64,000 bases of DNA from Acidovorax sp. MR-S7 (GTDB taxonomy: Bacteria; Pseudomonadota; Gammaproteobacteria; Burkholderiales; Burkholderiaceae_C): the NCBI RefSeq assembly GCF_000400995.2, contig NZ_DF238925.1, positions 1-64,000 on the forward strand. Direction: 5' to 3'. Positions 24,719-34,227 of the stretch are shown here, in pieces. A program made the position numbers and the translations under genes. A model generated the notes under the pieces. It had not been told where the DNA came from and did no database searches. It saw nothing but the letters and a program-made list of their open reading frames with translations. The first letter of the stretch is position 1. Each line of letters begins with the position of its first letter.

Positions 24719-26542
24719 GACACGTCGGTGCTGGGCGCGTACACCTTCCAGCAGTTGATGGAGATGGGTGTGCCTTTCGCGTGGCGCGACCCGACCCAGA
24801 TTGCCCGCGACGATGGCAGCGGCAACGTCGTCCTCAACGGCGTGAGCATCGGCACCGTCAACTACGCGACCGGCGCGGTGGTGTTCAACCCGGACGTCAG
24901 CATTCTGATTCCGCGCCCGAACTACACCGCTGTCGCCATCGCGGGCATCGGACGCTGGCGACTGAACTACGGGGGCATATCCTATGTCGCCGCGCCGTCG
25001 CTGTACCCGAACGACGAGTCGGGCTACGTGAAGCTGCGCTACAACAGCCCGGGCTCCGTCAGCAACCACTCGGAGACGTTTCAGTTCGCGCCCAGCTTCA
25101 AACTGGTACCCGGCGTGAATGCGCAGGTGGTGACGGGCACGGTACTGCTCACGATCTCGGGCGCGCAGCCCTGGGGCGACAACGGCCAGGGCACCCTGCG
25201 CGAGTTCACGCCCAGCGGTTGGGTCACGCGCGGCGCGATCAACTACCTCTCGGGCGACGTCACCCTCACGTCCTGGACGGCGGGCGTGACCAATGCCATC
25301 ACGCGCGCCAGTTGCGTGACCACGGTCGGCGAGAACATCTCCAGCGAGTTCGTGTTCCGCACCGGCGCGGCACCGCTGCGGCCAGGGTCGCTCTCGATCC
25401 AGTACGCCCGCGCGGTCGGCGGCACGCAGAACGTGACGGCCAGGATCGACGGCAAGATCGAGGCGACCGGCATCAGCGGCAGCGTCGACTACGAGACCGG
25501 TCTGGTGCGTGTGCGCTTCGGCACGATGGTGACGGCTGCCGGTAACGAAAGCCAGCCCTGGTACGCCGCCGACCGCGTGGGTACGGACGGCAAGATCTTC
25601 CGGCCCGAGCCGGTGGCGGCATCCAGCGTGCGCTACAGCGCGGTGGCCTACAGCTATCTGCCGCTGGATGCCGATCTGCTCGGCATCGATCCGGTGCGCC
25701 TGCCCAGCGACGGGCGCGTGCCGATCTTCCGTCCCGGCGGTTTCGCCGTCGTCGGGCACACCGGCAAGATCACCACCTCGGTCAGCAACGGCCAGACCAT
25801 CGACTGCGCCCGGGTGCGTCTGTCGCGCGTGCGCGTGGTCGGCCACGACGGCTCGGTGATCCACACGGGCTACAGCACCGATCTGGAGGCGGGCACCGTC
25901 ACCTTCACGAACGTGAGTGGCTACAGCCAGCCCGTGACCATCGAGCATCGCATCGAGGACATGGCCGTGGTGCGCGACGTCCAGATCAGCGGCGAGATCA
26001 GCTTCACGCGCGCGCTGACGCACGAATACCCGCTGGCCAGTCCCGGCGATCCCGCATCGGGCAGTTTCGTGTCCAGCGCGCTGGTGGCCGGTGACCTGTT
26101 CGCCCGCGTCAGCCTCGTTTTCGATCAGGTGACCTGGAGCGGCGCGTGGTCGGATGCCTTGTCGGGCAGTTCGGCGACCGCGACCTTCAACAACACGCAG
26201 TACCCGATCCGGGTCACGAATCGGGGCGCGCTGACCGAACGCTGGATCGTGCGCTTCACCAACAGCACCTCCTTCGATGTCATCGGCGAGAACGTCGGCG
26301 TGATCGCCACGGGCAACACCAGCACCGATTGCGCCCCCAACAACCCAGCGACCGGCGTCCCGTACTTCTTTCTGCCCGCACTCGGGTGGGGCAATGGCTG
26401 GGCGACCGGCAACGTGCTGCGCTTCAACACCATCGGCGCGCAGTTCCCGGTTTGGGTGGTGCGCACCGTCCAGCAGGGGCCGGAGTCCGTGCCCGACGAC
26501 AACTTCACGTTGCTGATTCGCGGCGACGTGGATACCCCTTGA
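24719..26542 (+). pseudogene. Large phage tail/virion protein lacking its N-terminus
   Basis: About 607 codons from DTSVLGAYTFQQLMEMGVPF to a TGA. The sequence is rich in beta structure with short repeats (YATGAVVFNPDVS; YLSGDVTLTSWTAG; YETGLVRVRFG; DLEAGTVTFTNVSG). This is typical of tail-tip or adhesin-like phage proteins that alternate gained-and-formatted beta units. No proper start lies near 24719. The frame opens into antisense-like sequence upstream, and the first internal ATG is about 24764. I infer that the N-terminus was deleted. Confidence 0.6.
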
Positions 26543-26570
26543 CTTCCGCAACCTTCTCGCAGGAATCCCC

Positions 26571-27836
26571 ATGACTGACTTGACCGTCAAATACTTCAGC
26601 AGCGGCATGGTCGGCGCGCCTCAGATCGCCAACAACTGGGGCGATCTGGTGACGATGCTCGACGCCTGCCTCGTCAACGGCTTCGCCCTCAAAGCCATCG
26701 ACTCGCTGACCTTCGCCAATGGTGTGGTCACGGCCAACATCACCGCCGGGCACGCCTACCTGCGCGATCAGGTGGTGCTGATCGCCGGAGCCGACCAGCC
26801 TGAATACAACGGGCTGTTCCGGGTGATCTCGACCACCACGACCACCTTCACCTACGCGGTGACCGGCACACCCGTGACGCCTGCCACCACTGCGACGAGC
26901 CTCTCGGCCAAGGTCGCGCCACTGGGCTGGGAGAAGCCTTTCGCCAGCACCAACAGGGCGGCGTACCGCAGCAAGAACCCGGCCTCGCCGCAGAACCTGC
27001 TGCTGATCGACAACGGCCTCAAGACGCCGAACTACACGACGGGTTGGGCAAAGTGGGCCAACGTCGGCATCGTCGAAGACCTGTCGGACATCGACACCAT
27101 CGTCGGCGCGCAGGCCCCTTACGACCCGAACAACCCGACGCAGAACTGGAAGCAGGTCACGGCCAGCCAGTGGGGTTGGTACAAGTGGTTCCACGCCCGA
27201 AGCACCCAGTACGAAAGCAACGGCGACAGCGGCGGCGGTAACCGCAACTGGGTGCTCATCGGCGATGACCGGCTGTTCTTCCTTTTTGTCACCAATGCAG
27301 CGGGCTACGGCTGGTATGGCCGCAACTGCTACTGCTTCGGTGACCTCATCAGCTTCAAGCCGGGCGACAACTACGCCACCGTGCTGGCAGCCGACGACAA
27401 CTACTCGGGCATGAGCAACTACTGGAGCTATCCCGGTCAGTTCAGCGGCTATGGCCTGGTCTCTTCGCTCGACTTCACCGGCAAGGTGCTGCTGCGCAAC
27501 CACACCCAGCTTGGCAACCCGGTTCGCTTTGGGCTGACATCGCTGAACACCAATAACGGCCAGCAGATCTGCGGGCGTGGTCCGACGCCGTTCCCCAACG
27601 GGGCTGACTACAGCCTGTGGCTGTTGCCGACCTACGTGCGGCAGGAGGATGGCCATATGCGTGGCCTGATGCCCGGGATGCTGTGGATGCCTCAAGACCG
27701 CCCGTACAGCGACCAGACCATCGTCGACAACGTCGTCGGTCAGGCGGGCAAGAAGTTCCTGCTGGTCAGGACGCAGTACAGCTCGGAAACGGAGGGCGCG
27801 CAGATTGCGTTCGACATCACCGGGCCTTGGAGGTGA
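26571..27836 (+). CDS. Phage virion protein, tail region
   Basis: 421 residues with an AGGAATCCCC site before the ATG. The opening MTDLTVKYFSSGMVGAPQIA and the Trp/Tyr-rich body (GWYKWFHARSTQYESNGDSG; WSYPGQFSGYGLVSS) are typical of conserved tail-associated proteins encoded between fibre and baseplate genes in siphovirus-like prophages. The exact role is unknown. It is complete and three bases from the next gene. Confidence 0.6.
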   Translation: MTDLTVKYFSSGMVGAPQIANNWGDLVTMLDACLVNGFALKAIDSLTFANGVVTANITAGHAYLRDQVVLIAGADQPEYNGLFRVISTTTTTFTYAVTGTPVTPATTATSLSAKVAPLGWEKPFASTNRAAYRSKNPASPQNLLLIDNGLKTPNYTTGWAKWANVGIVEDLSDIDTIVGAQAPYDPNNPTQNWKQVTASQWGWYKWFHARSTQYESNGDSGGGNRNWVLIGDDRLFFLFVTNAAGYGWYGRNCYCFGDLISFKPGDNYATVLAADDNYSGMSNYWSYPGQFSGYGLVSSLDFTGKVLLRNHTQLGNPVRFGLTSLNTNNGQQICGRGPTPFPNGADYSLWLLPTYVRQEDGHMRGLMPGMLWMPQDRPYSDQTIVDNVVGQAGKKFLLVRTQYSSETEGAQIAFDITGPWR

Positions 27837-27839
27837 TCG

Positions 27840-28925
27840 ATGACCTATCCGCTGAGCGACACCTTCGCCACGGCTCCGGCAAGCGGCTACACCACGATGC
27901 TTGGCAGCATGTCCGCCAGCCACAACAGCACGCAGCAATCCATCGACATCTCGGCTCCCAACAGCCAGTCCATCCTGCGCTTCAATGAAACCGCCCACGG
28001 CGATTTCTGGTTCGAGGCCGATGTCGAGTTCCTGACCGACCCGAGCGCCCGCAAGCACCTCGGCCTGTGGATGAGCACGGGCAACGGTGCCGAAGGCTAT
28101 CGATTCGCTCATCTCGACGGCGGGTGGAGCGTATCCCGCTGGAACAGCGGCTTCGGCGACGGCGCGGGCGTGACGGGAGGTGTCAACGATGGCGCGAAGC
28201 CCATCGCGGGGCTGGCCGACGTGGCTCCGACTTTCAGCGTCGGTCAGCGAATGATCTTGCTCTGCGAGGTCATCGTCGGAGCCTTCGATGCCAATGGCGT
28301 GCCTTGGGCGCGCCTGATCCAGTTCAAGGCCGGTGGCGTGCTGATGTTCCAGGTCGGGGACGCAGCGTACCGGGGCAAGCTGATTCCCGGTGTGTTCCTG
28401 TACGGGGCCACGGCCCGCGTCCACGCCATCACCGGTGACACACCGTCCGGTCTGCCCGCGTTTCCCGCGACCGTGGGCGTAAATGCTGCTGATGACCTGT
28501 TGCCGCTGGCCGGTGGATCGACCTCGGTGTTGCCCGATCCCGCTGCCAACATCGGCGTCAACGCCGACTGCGACCTGATGCGCTTGAACAGCCCCAACTC
28601 TGAGTTGTGGAGCCGAGGTGGCGGCTACGACTGGCACTTTCGCCCGATTCCGAATGGTCGCAAGGACATCCACTTCAGCGGCCACGGCTTCATCGCCGGG
28701 ACGGTCAAGGAGAAGGGACAGCCCGACCAACCGCTGGTGCGGCGGGTGCAGCTCATCAGCGAGAGCACCCGCGTCCTGGTCGCCGAGACCTGGAGCGACT
28801 CCACAGGCGCGTACCGGTTCGAACTGATCGATCCGTCTCAGCGCTACACCGTGGTCAGCTACGACCACAAGCAGATGTACCGCGCCGTGATCGCGGACAA
28901 CCTACGCCCGGAGATGATGCCGTGA
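27840..28925 (+). CDS. Phage tail protein with C-terminal carboxypeptidase-like fold
   Basis: 361 residues. The N-terminal part (FNETAHGDFWFEADVEFLTD; HLGLWMSTGNGAEGYRFAH) looks like a jelly-roll/LamG-type beta sandwich. The last 70 residues (GFIAGTVKEKGQPDQPLVRR; TWSDSTGAYRFELIDPSQRY) resemble a carboxypeptidase-regulatory-like domain, common at the ends of phage tail-tip proteins. The stop overlaps the next GTG start by four bases. Confidence 0.6.
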   Translation: MTYPLSDTFATAPASGYTTMLGSMSASHNSTQQSIDISAPNSQSILRFNETAHGDFWFEADVEFLTDPSARKHLGLWMSTGNGAEGYRFAHLDGGWSVSRWNSGFGDGAGVTGGVNDGAKPIAGLADVAPTFSVGQRMILLCEVIVGAFDANGVPWARLIQFKAGGVLMFQVGDAAYRGKLIPGVFLYGATARVHAITGDTPSGLPAFPATVGVNAADDLLPLAGGSTSVLPDPAANIGVNADCDLMRLNSPNSELWSRGGGYDWHFRPIPNGRKDIHFSGHGFIAGTVKEKGQPDQPLVRRVQLISESTRVLVAETWSDSTGAYRFELIDPSQRYTVVSYDHKQMYRAVIADNLRPEMMP

Positions 28926-29317
28926 CCGTCGCCATCACTGTCGAACACAACGAGGCGCGGCTGGCGGGAACCTTGGCCTTCCTCGACGCAGGCACGAACC
29001 AGGCACGCCTGCGCATCTACGGCGGCACGCGACCCGCCACCCCGGCCGCGACCCCGAGCAGCGCGATGCTGGTCGAGATCAGGCTGACCAAGCCTGCGGG
29101 CACGATTGCGGGCGGGTTGCTCACGCTGGCGCAGCAGGAGGACGGGCTGATCACGGCGACCGGCATCGCCACCTGGGCCCGTCTGGTCAACGGCAACGAG
29201 GTGAACGCCCTCGATCTGGACTGCAGCGGCACCGATGGCAGCGGCGATGTGAAGCTGGCCAGCACCAATCTCTATCTGGGCGGTGACGCCCGGATGGTGT
29301 CGGCCATCCTGGGGTAG
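28922..29317 (+). CDS. Small phage tail protein
   Basis: 131 residues from GTG 28922 (GTGA overlap with the previous stop). It starts VTVAITVEHNEARLAGTLAF and ends NLYLGGDARMVSAILG. The family is found between tail-tip genes in related prophages but no function is known to me. It is followed three bases later by the large baseplate-like gene. Confidence 0.6.
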   Translation: MTVAITVEHNEARLAGTLAFLDAGTNQARLRIYGGTRPATPAATPSSAMLVEIRLTKPAGTIAGGLLTLAQQEDGLITATGIATWARLVNGNEVNALDLDCSGTDGSGDVKLASTNLYLGGDARMVSAILG

Positions 29318-29320
29318 GAC

Positions 29321-31348
29321 GTGCCTGCCGTTGCCAACGAGGTGACCCTGGTCGCCGCGTTGCCCATGCCTGCCGCGACCGTGGTGATCGGGCCGCCGCT
29401 GATCGATCTGCTGTTCGACCAACCGGCTGCCACCGACGCCAATTTGGTATTCGAGGCCAACTACATCGCCCCGCGCGACGATGTGACGGTACGGGCCACG
29501 CTGCCATTGCCGGTCGTCGCGATCAAATTCATCCCTCCGGCGCGGGCCGAGTTGTTGGCCGAACTGCCGGGTCTGACGGTGCAGTCCCTGGTCTTGCGCC
29601 CAAGCGTGCCCTTGAACGTGGGCGCTGGTGCGGGCGCGAGCCTGCCCGGCGTGGTGTTTACCGGAGAGGTCAGGTACGCGTCACACACGCAGCGGCCCAC
29701 GGTCGGCCAGACCTCGCACCACTGGCAGATGGCGCAGCAGACGGAGGACGGCGCGGATCAGGGCCAGCAGGACGCGGCCTCGACGCCTACTGGCTGGGAG
29801 ACGTTCTGGCGGCGCACGCTCGCTTTGCCACATGGCATCGCGCATCGATTGCCCCCGGTCTTGGACTCATTGCCTGTGCAGAACCGCACGGGCCAGCAGC
29901 AGGCCAAGCGCTTCCACGACCTGACGTGGTTCGCGCATCAGGATGGCACGTACCTCGAACTGGCCCGGCTGGGTCTGTTCCAGAACGCCGTTCGCCTTCG
30001 GGACGCCACGCGCTTCCGGCATCAGGATGGCGACCGCACCAAGCGCGCTGGGCGGGTGAGCTTCTGGCAAGTCGCGCGGCTGCTTACCCAGGGTCAAGGG
30101 TCTGATTACCAGAGCGCCAGTGCTGCGCGGAAAGGGTGGCGTGGCCGGTATCAGGAAGCCGTGCCCCCACCGCCGGGGATCAGCGTCTGGGTGGTTCCAC
30201 AACCGCCCGCGCCGACACCTTGCTACACGCCGAGCACGCGCCTGCTGTTCGCCGCTTTGGCTCCGGTCGACTGCCACTTGCTGTTCGTCTGTGAAAACCA
30301 CATCGACCCGCCGCCTCCCGATGGGGAACCGGTGGTCGTTCCTGTCCGAAGGGTGTATTTCGTGATCAACAACGTGACCCTGCACCGATTGCCTGATGGC
30401 CTGCCGGTGCCGGTGTTCAGCCTTTCGCTCTCGCTCGACTCCGCATCCTGGACGTGGGGCTTCGATGCGCAACTGCCTGCCAAGGCCGAGGCTCTGGTCG
30501 CCCCCGGCAACGCGTCGGGCCCGGTCGAGCTGGTTGCCAGCGTCAACGGCACGGCATTCCGCGTAATGGCCGAGAACATCAGCCGCGAGCGCATCTTCGG
30601 TGACGCCAGCATCCGCATCTCCGGACGAGGACGCAACGCCGTGCTGGCCGCGCCCTATGCGCCGGTGATGACCTTCAGCAACGCCGAGACGCGCACCGCG
30701 CGGCAGCTGATGGAAGACGTGCTCACTCTTAACGGCATCTCGCTGGGCTGGACGGTCGATTGGGGCCTTACGGACTGGAACGTCCCGGCTGGCGTGTTCG
30801 CCCGGCAGGGGACGTGGATCGAGGCGCTGAGTTCAATAGCCAGTGCGGTCGGCGGCTATCTGATTCCGCACCCGTCCGACCAGAGCATCCGCGTGCGCCA
30901 TCGCTATCCGGTCGCGCCGTGGGAGTGGAGCGCAGTCTCGCCGGACTTCGTGCTGCCGGTCGATGCGGTTGCCCGCGAGTCGCTGCGCTGGGTCGAGAAG
31001 CCCGCCTACAACCGCGTGTTCGTCTCCGGCCAGGACTTCGGTGTGCTCGGGCAGGTGTCCCGAGCCGGGACTGCCGGAGATGTGCTGGCCCCGATGGTGG
31101 TCGATGCGCTCATCACCGAGGCCGCCGCTGCACGCCAGCGTGGCCTCGCTGTACTGGCCGATACCGGGCAGCAGATCGAGGTCAGCCTGCGCCTGCCGGT
31201 GCTCGCGGAGACCGGAATCATCCAGCCGGGCGCGTTCGTCGAGTACCAGGACGGCAGCGTCACGCGGCTCGGCCTCGTGCGCTCGACACAAGTCGAGGCC
31301 GGGATGCCGGAGGTCTGGCAGACCTTGGGAGTGCAGAGCCATGCATAA
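29321..31348 (+). CDS. Phage baseplate hub/tail-tip protein
   Basis: 675 residues from GTG 29321. The N-terminal third has Pro/Ala/Val-rich beta repeats. From about residue 345 (RRVYFVINNVTLHRLPDGLP) the sequence looks like phage tail hub proteins, with SLSLDSASWTWGFDAQLPAK, the region RTARQLMEDVLTLNGISLGW and a late EYQDGSVTRLGLVRSTQVEA. Such proteins cap the tail tube and carry the fibre. It overlaps the next gene by eight bases. Confidence 0.65.
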   Translation: MPAVANEVTLVAALPMPAATVVIGPPLIDLLFDQPAATDANLVFEANYIAPRDDVTVRATLPLPVVAIKFIPPARAELLAELPGLTVQSLVLRPSVPLNVGAGAGASLPGVVFTGEVRYASHTQRPTVGQTSHHWQMAQQTEDGADQGQQDAASTPTGWETFWRRTLALPHGIAHRLPPVLDSLPVQNRTGQQQAKRFHDLTWFAHQDGTYLELARLGLFQNAVRLRDATRFRHQDGDRTKRAGRVSFWQVARLLTQGQGSDYQSASAARKGWRGRYQEAVPPPPGISVWVVPQPPAPTPCYTPSTRLLFAALAPVDCHLLFVCENHIDPPPPDGEPVVVPVRRVYFVINNVTLHRLPDGLPVPVFSLSLSLDSASWTWGFDAQLPAKAEALVAPGNASGPVELVASVNGTAFRVMAENISRERIFGDASIRISGRGRNAVLAAPYAPVMTFSNAETRTARQLMEDVLTLNGISLGWTVDWGLTDWNVPAGVFARQGTWIEALSSIASAVGGYLIPHPSDQSIRVRHRYPVAPWEWSAVSPDFVLPVDAVARESLRWVEKPAYNRVFVSGQDFGVLGQVSRAGTAGDVLAPMVVDALITEAAAARQRGLAVLADTGQQIEVSLRLPVLAETGIIQPGAFVEYQDGSVTRLGLVRSTQVEAGMPEVWQTLGVQSHA

Positions 31349-31562
31349 CCTCTACGAACAGTTTCTCCAACTGATCCCCGATCCACCGCTGCAGGCGGGC
31401 ACCGTGATCGGCGTCGGCTCCGGCGTGGTCACGGTCGCATTGCCCGGTGGTGGCCTGATCCGGGCGCGTGGCAACGCAGCCGTTGGCCAGAAGGTGTTCG
31501 TGCGCGACGACGCCATTGAGGGCATCGCGCCGAGTCTGACGCTGGAGATCATCGAAATCTGA
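31341..31562 (+). CDS. Small phage tail-associated protein
   Basis: 73 residues (MHNLYEQFLQLIPDPPLQAG; VVTVALPGGGLIRARGNAAV). An OB-like beta pattern is visible. The gene overlaps the hub gene and is the last of the tail operon before a strong terminator. Function unknown. Confidence 0.65.
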   Translation: MHNLYEQFLQLIPDPPLQAGTVIGVGSGVVTVALPGGGLIRARGNAAVGQKVFVRDDAIEGIAPSLTLEIIEI

Positions 31563-31593
31563 AGCGCCGCCCATTCACCAATTCAACCCTGAG

Positions 31594-31632
31594 ACCCGCC
31601 TCGATGCCCACGCATCAGGCGGGTTTCGCATT
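31594..31632 (+). terminator. Terminator of the tail operon
   Basis: A long stem of ACCCGCCT plus GATGC pairs with GCATC plus AGGCGGGT (31594-31624), with one bulged C and a 4-base loop. TTCGCATTTC follows. It separates the tail genes from the lysis genes. Confidence 0.75.
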
Positions 31633-31646
31633 TCTGGAGAAAGCCA

Positions 31647-31952
31647 ATGACCGAACCCGAACAACAACCGCCTGCGCTCGTCGAGAACATGCTCCTGCTG
31701 CGCAAAGAGGACTTCGACGACCTGCTCGACCGCGCCGCCGAACGTGGGGCCGAGCGTTGCCTCGCCCATCTCGGCCTGGAAAACGGCCACGCGGCGCGCG
31801 ACATCCGCGAACTGCGCGATCTGCTGGAGGCGTGGCGCGACGCCCGCCACACGGCGTGGCAGACCACCATCAAGGTTGTGACCACTGGTCTCCTGGCTGC
31901 ACTGCTGGTCGGTGCCGCCATCAAGCTCAGGCTGATCGGAGGTGGCCAATGA
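31647..31952 (+). CDS. DUF6127-like lysis-cassette membrane protein
   Basis: 101 residues. A charged helical N-terminus (LLRKEDFDDLLDRAAERGAE) is followed by one C-terminal membrane helix (TTIKVVTTGLLAALLVGAAI, about 74-93). It resembles the DUF6127 proteins that precede phage holins. Its stop overlaps the holin ATG (ATGA). It may aid holin timing, though this is not established. Confidence 0.65.
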   Translation: MTEPEQQPPALVENMLLLRKEDFDDLLDRAAERGAERCLAHLGLENGHAARDIRELRDLLEAWRDARHTAWQTTIKVVTTGLLAALLVGAAIKLRLIGGGQ

Positions 31953-32425
31953 TCGAGACACTGCTTGGTGGCCTCCTTGGTGGGGCCTTCCGTCTCGCGC
32001 CCGAAATCCTCAAGTGGCTCGACCGCAAGGGCGAGCGTGGTCACGAGTTGGCGATGCAGGACAAGGCGCTGGAGTTCGAGAAGTTGCGTGGCGCACAGCG
32101 GATGGCAGAGATCGGCGCGAGTGCGGACGCAGCGTGGAACGTCGGGGCCGTCGAGACGCTGCGCGAGGCAGTCGCCTCCCAGGGGCAGCGCTCCGGTGTG
32201 CGCTGGGCCGATGCGTTGTCGGTCAGCGTGCGACCGGTGATCACCTACTGGTTCATGGCGCTCTACTGCGCGGCTAAGACGGCGGCGTTCGCGGCCGCCG
32301 TGACCGCTGGCGCTGGCTGGGGGGCCGCTGTCCTGCACGCCTGGACGGAGGCCGATCAGGCGCTGTGGGCCGGGGTGTTGAACTTCTGGTTCCTTGGGCG
32401 CGTGTTCGACCGGGTGCGGCCGTGA
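31949..32425 (+). CDS. Phage holin, 3-TM type
   Basis: 158 residues. It opens MIETLLGGLLGGAFRLAPEI with a short N-terminal hydrophobic segment. The middle is charged, and the C-terminal half holds two hydrophobic segments (PVITYWFMALYCAAKTAAFA; TEADQALWAGVLNFWFLGRV). The arrangement matches the 3-TM holin family first named from gene-transfer-agent release. It would open the inner membrane for the endolysin encoded next, whose GTG start overlaps its stop. Confidence 0.7.
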   Translation: MIETLLGGLLGGAFRLAPEILKWLDRKGERGHELAMQDKALEFEKLRGAQRMAEIGASADAAWNVGAVETLREAVASQGQRSGVRWADALSVSVRPVITYWFMALYCAAKTAAFAAAVTAGAGWGAAVLHAWTEADQALWAGVLNFWFLGRVFDRVRP

Positions 32426-32889
32426 TTGAGGTGCCGAAAACGGCCATCGAGCTGGCCAAGCGCTTCGAGGGGTTCGAGCGCAAGGTAAAGCGTGGCACGG
32501 ACATCACGGCCATCCCCTACATCTGCCCAGCAGGCTTCTGGACGATTGGCTACGGCCACCTATGCGACGCCCAGCACCCACCGATCACTGACGCGGAAGC
32601 CGAGGCCTATCTGGCTCGCGACCTGAACACAGCACTGGTCGCCACGCTACGCCACTGCCCTGTGCTTGCCTCCGAACCCGAAGGGCGGCTGGCGGCCATC
32701 GTGGACTTCACCTTCAACCTCGGCGCGGGGCGCTTGCAGACGTCGACGTTGCGTCGGCGCGTCAATCAGCGGGACTGGGCAGCAGCCGCGACTGAGCTGC
32801 GCCAATGGGTCTACGGCGGCGGGAAAGTGCTACCAGGACTCGTCGCGCGGCGGGAGGCAGAGGCTACTTGGCTGCTTCGCAACGCCTGA
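32422..32889 (+). CDS. Phage endolysin, GH24 lysozyme
   Basis: 155 residues from GTG 32422. The T4-type muramidase pattern is visible: catalytic Glu16 in KRFEGFE, then CPAGFWTIGYGH and the C-terminal helix region FTFNLGAGRLQTSTLRRRVN. It cleaves the glycan backbone of peptidoglycan after the holin opens the membrane. No signal peptide is seen, so it depends on the holin. The length is normal for the family. Confidence 0.88.
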   Translation: MIEVPKTAIELAKRFEGFERKVKRGTDITAIPYICPAGFWTIGYGHLCDAQHPPITDAEAEAYLARDLNTALVATLRHCPVLASEPEGRLAAIVDFTFNLGAGRLQTSTLRRRVNQRDWAAAATELRQWVYGGGKVLPGLVARREAEATWLLRNA

Positions 32890-32968
32890 TTTCGAACCGC
32901 ACGGAAGAGCTTGGCTTCACCGCAGAACAGCGCGTTCATGTCACCTACACCAATACGGAGCATTACCC

Positions 32969-33259
32969 ATGAGCAACAGATTCAAGAATGCTGTCATTGA
33001 CGATGTTACCGCCCGCAACATCGATACACGCCTACAGAACAACCTGCTCGACCTGTTCGAATCGGCCATGAAATCGGTGGCCACGACGTTAGTGCGCGAG
33101 GCCAAGTTCGACACCACCGACTTCGCCACCGCCAATGCACGAGGCTGCGAGGGCTTCACGCTGCTGGTGAGCCGCACCCGCGCCGACTCGCGCGACGGCT
33201 GGTTCGGTGCGTTTCAGCGTGGCGACGAACGCCTCGACGTCATGGGTCACCTGGAATAG
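32969..33259 (+). CDS. Small protein after the lysis genes, unknown
   Basis: 96 residues (MSNRFKNAVIDDVTARNIDT; the end GWFGAFQRGDERLDVMGHLE). GGAG lies nine bases before the ATG. I do not recognise the family. It is the last rightward gene before the leftward defence operon and converges on its end with a four-base gap, so it marks the left edge of the island. Confidence 0.5.
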   Translation: MSNRFKNAVIDDVTARNIDTRLQNNLLDLFESAMKSVATTLVREAKFDTTDFATANARGCEGFTLLVSRTRADSRDGWFGAFQRGDERLDVMGHLE

Positions 33260-33263
33260 GTAG

Positions 33264-34217
33264 TCAATCGTCCAGTTCTGGAACGTCCCAGTCCGTCGAG
33301 CGCGCCTCGCCGGTCTGGTAGAACTGCTTCACCAGCTTCACGTATTCCAGAAAATCCCGATTCTCCGTGGCCAGACGATTGGCCATGTCCCAATCGATTT
33401 CGTCACGCTCACGGGCCGGAATCAGCACCTGACTGTCGGCAGGGTTGTCTACGTCCAGTTTGATGAAGCCGATGCCGTGGGCGGCGAACAGCATCCGCAG
33501 TTCCTTCAGCGTATCGGTGCCGCCGATTTCCGCTGCGACCAGATAGCCGAAGTTGGCCCACGACGAATTCGACACCGCCTGAAAAAAGCACTCGCGCACG
33601 TTCGAACGGTTGATCAGCAGCTTGGCCTCGAATGACCACAGCTTGGTGCGCTTGTCGGAATACTGGTTGACGCAGTCGCGCACCTCCTGATGCCAGTCAG
33701 CGCCCAAGTCCTCCATACCGACCACGTCCGGGTACAGCCAGCGATTGCCGTTGGGCCCGCGCTTGTTGGACGAACGCTTCTCATCTATGCGTTTGGAAAA
33801 AACGCCGAACTCTTCCCACAGGTACTGCGAGAGTAGCGGGTACAAGGCGTGCTCGTCGATCTTCGATGCGCTCGCATCTACAGCTGACGCTGACGCAGTC
33901 CCTTCGCTTTCGACTGCCGCCACCTCGGCGCTGTCTGACCGCTCCGAGTAGTAATACCTGCGTGGTCGTCCCTCGGTCGTTTTGAGTTCTGGATGCTTCG
34001 TTTGCATACGCGGGCGCTGCGAGCTGATTTCTGCAACGAGCTGCTGCACCAGATCCGCATCGGACTTGATGTAGTCGCCACGGCTGTTGGCCCGCTTTTC
34101 CTGACACTCATCCGGGTAGGAAGCGAACACCCACTCGGCGATCTGCCGTGCAGTGAACTTCTGCTCGGGCCGATCCTTCAGGTAGCCAATGACGGCCTTT
34201 GCAAGATTGAGCGCCAT
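33264..34217 (-). CDS. COG2958/HrgA-like protein
   Basis: 317 residues with GGAGG before the ATG. The N-terminal winged helix (KAVIGYLKDRPEQKFTARQI; YPDECQEKRANSRGDYIKSD) and the C-terminal domain (DVVGMEDLGADWHQEVRDCV; KRTKLWSFEAKLLINRSNVR) match the COG2958/HrgA family. The pattern D...WSFEAKLL resembles a PD-(D/E)XK nuclease core, so it may cut or bind DNA. HrgA-type genes are known next to restriction systems. It is the last gene of the defence operon, 10 bases after the CD-NTase. Confidence 0.7.
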   Translation of the reverse strand: MALNLAKAVIGYLKDRPEQKFTARQIAEWVFASYPDECQEKRANSRGDYIKSDADLVQQLVAEISSQRPRMQTKHPELKTTEGRPRRYYYSERSDSAEVAAVESEGTASASAVDASASKIDEHALYPLLSQYLWEEFGVFSKRIDEKRSSNKRGPNGNRWLYPDVVGMEDLGADWHQEVRDCVNQYSDKRTKLWSFEAKLLINRSNVRECFFQAVSNSSWANFGYLVAAEIGGTDTLKELRMLFAAHGIGFIKLDVDNPADSQVLIPARERDEIDWDMANRLATENRDFLEYVKLVKQFYQTGEARSTDWDVPELDD

Positions 34218-34227
34218 GTCTTCCTCC

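Noticed and set aside
22358-33259. A tailocin (phage-tail bacteriocin)
   Set aside because: Tail-tip, holin and lysozyme genes are present but no tube, sheath or tape-measure gene is, and several genes are cut. A working particle is unlikely.
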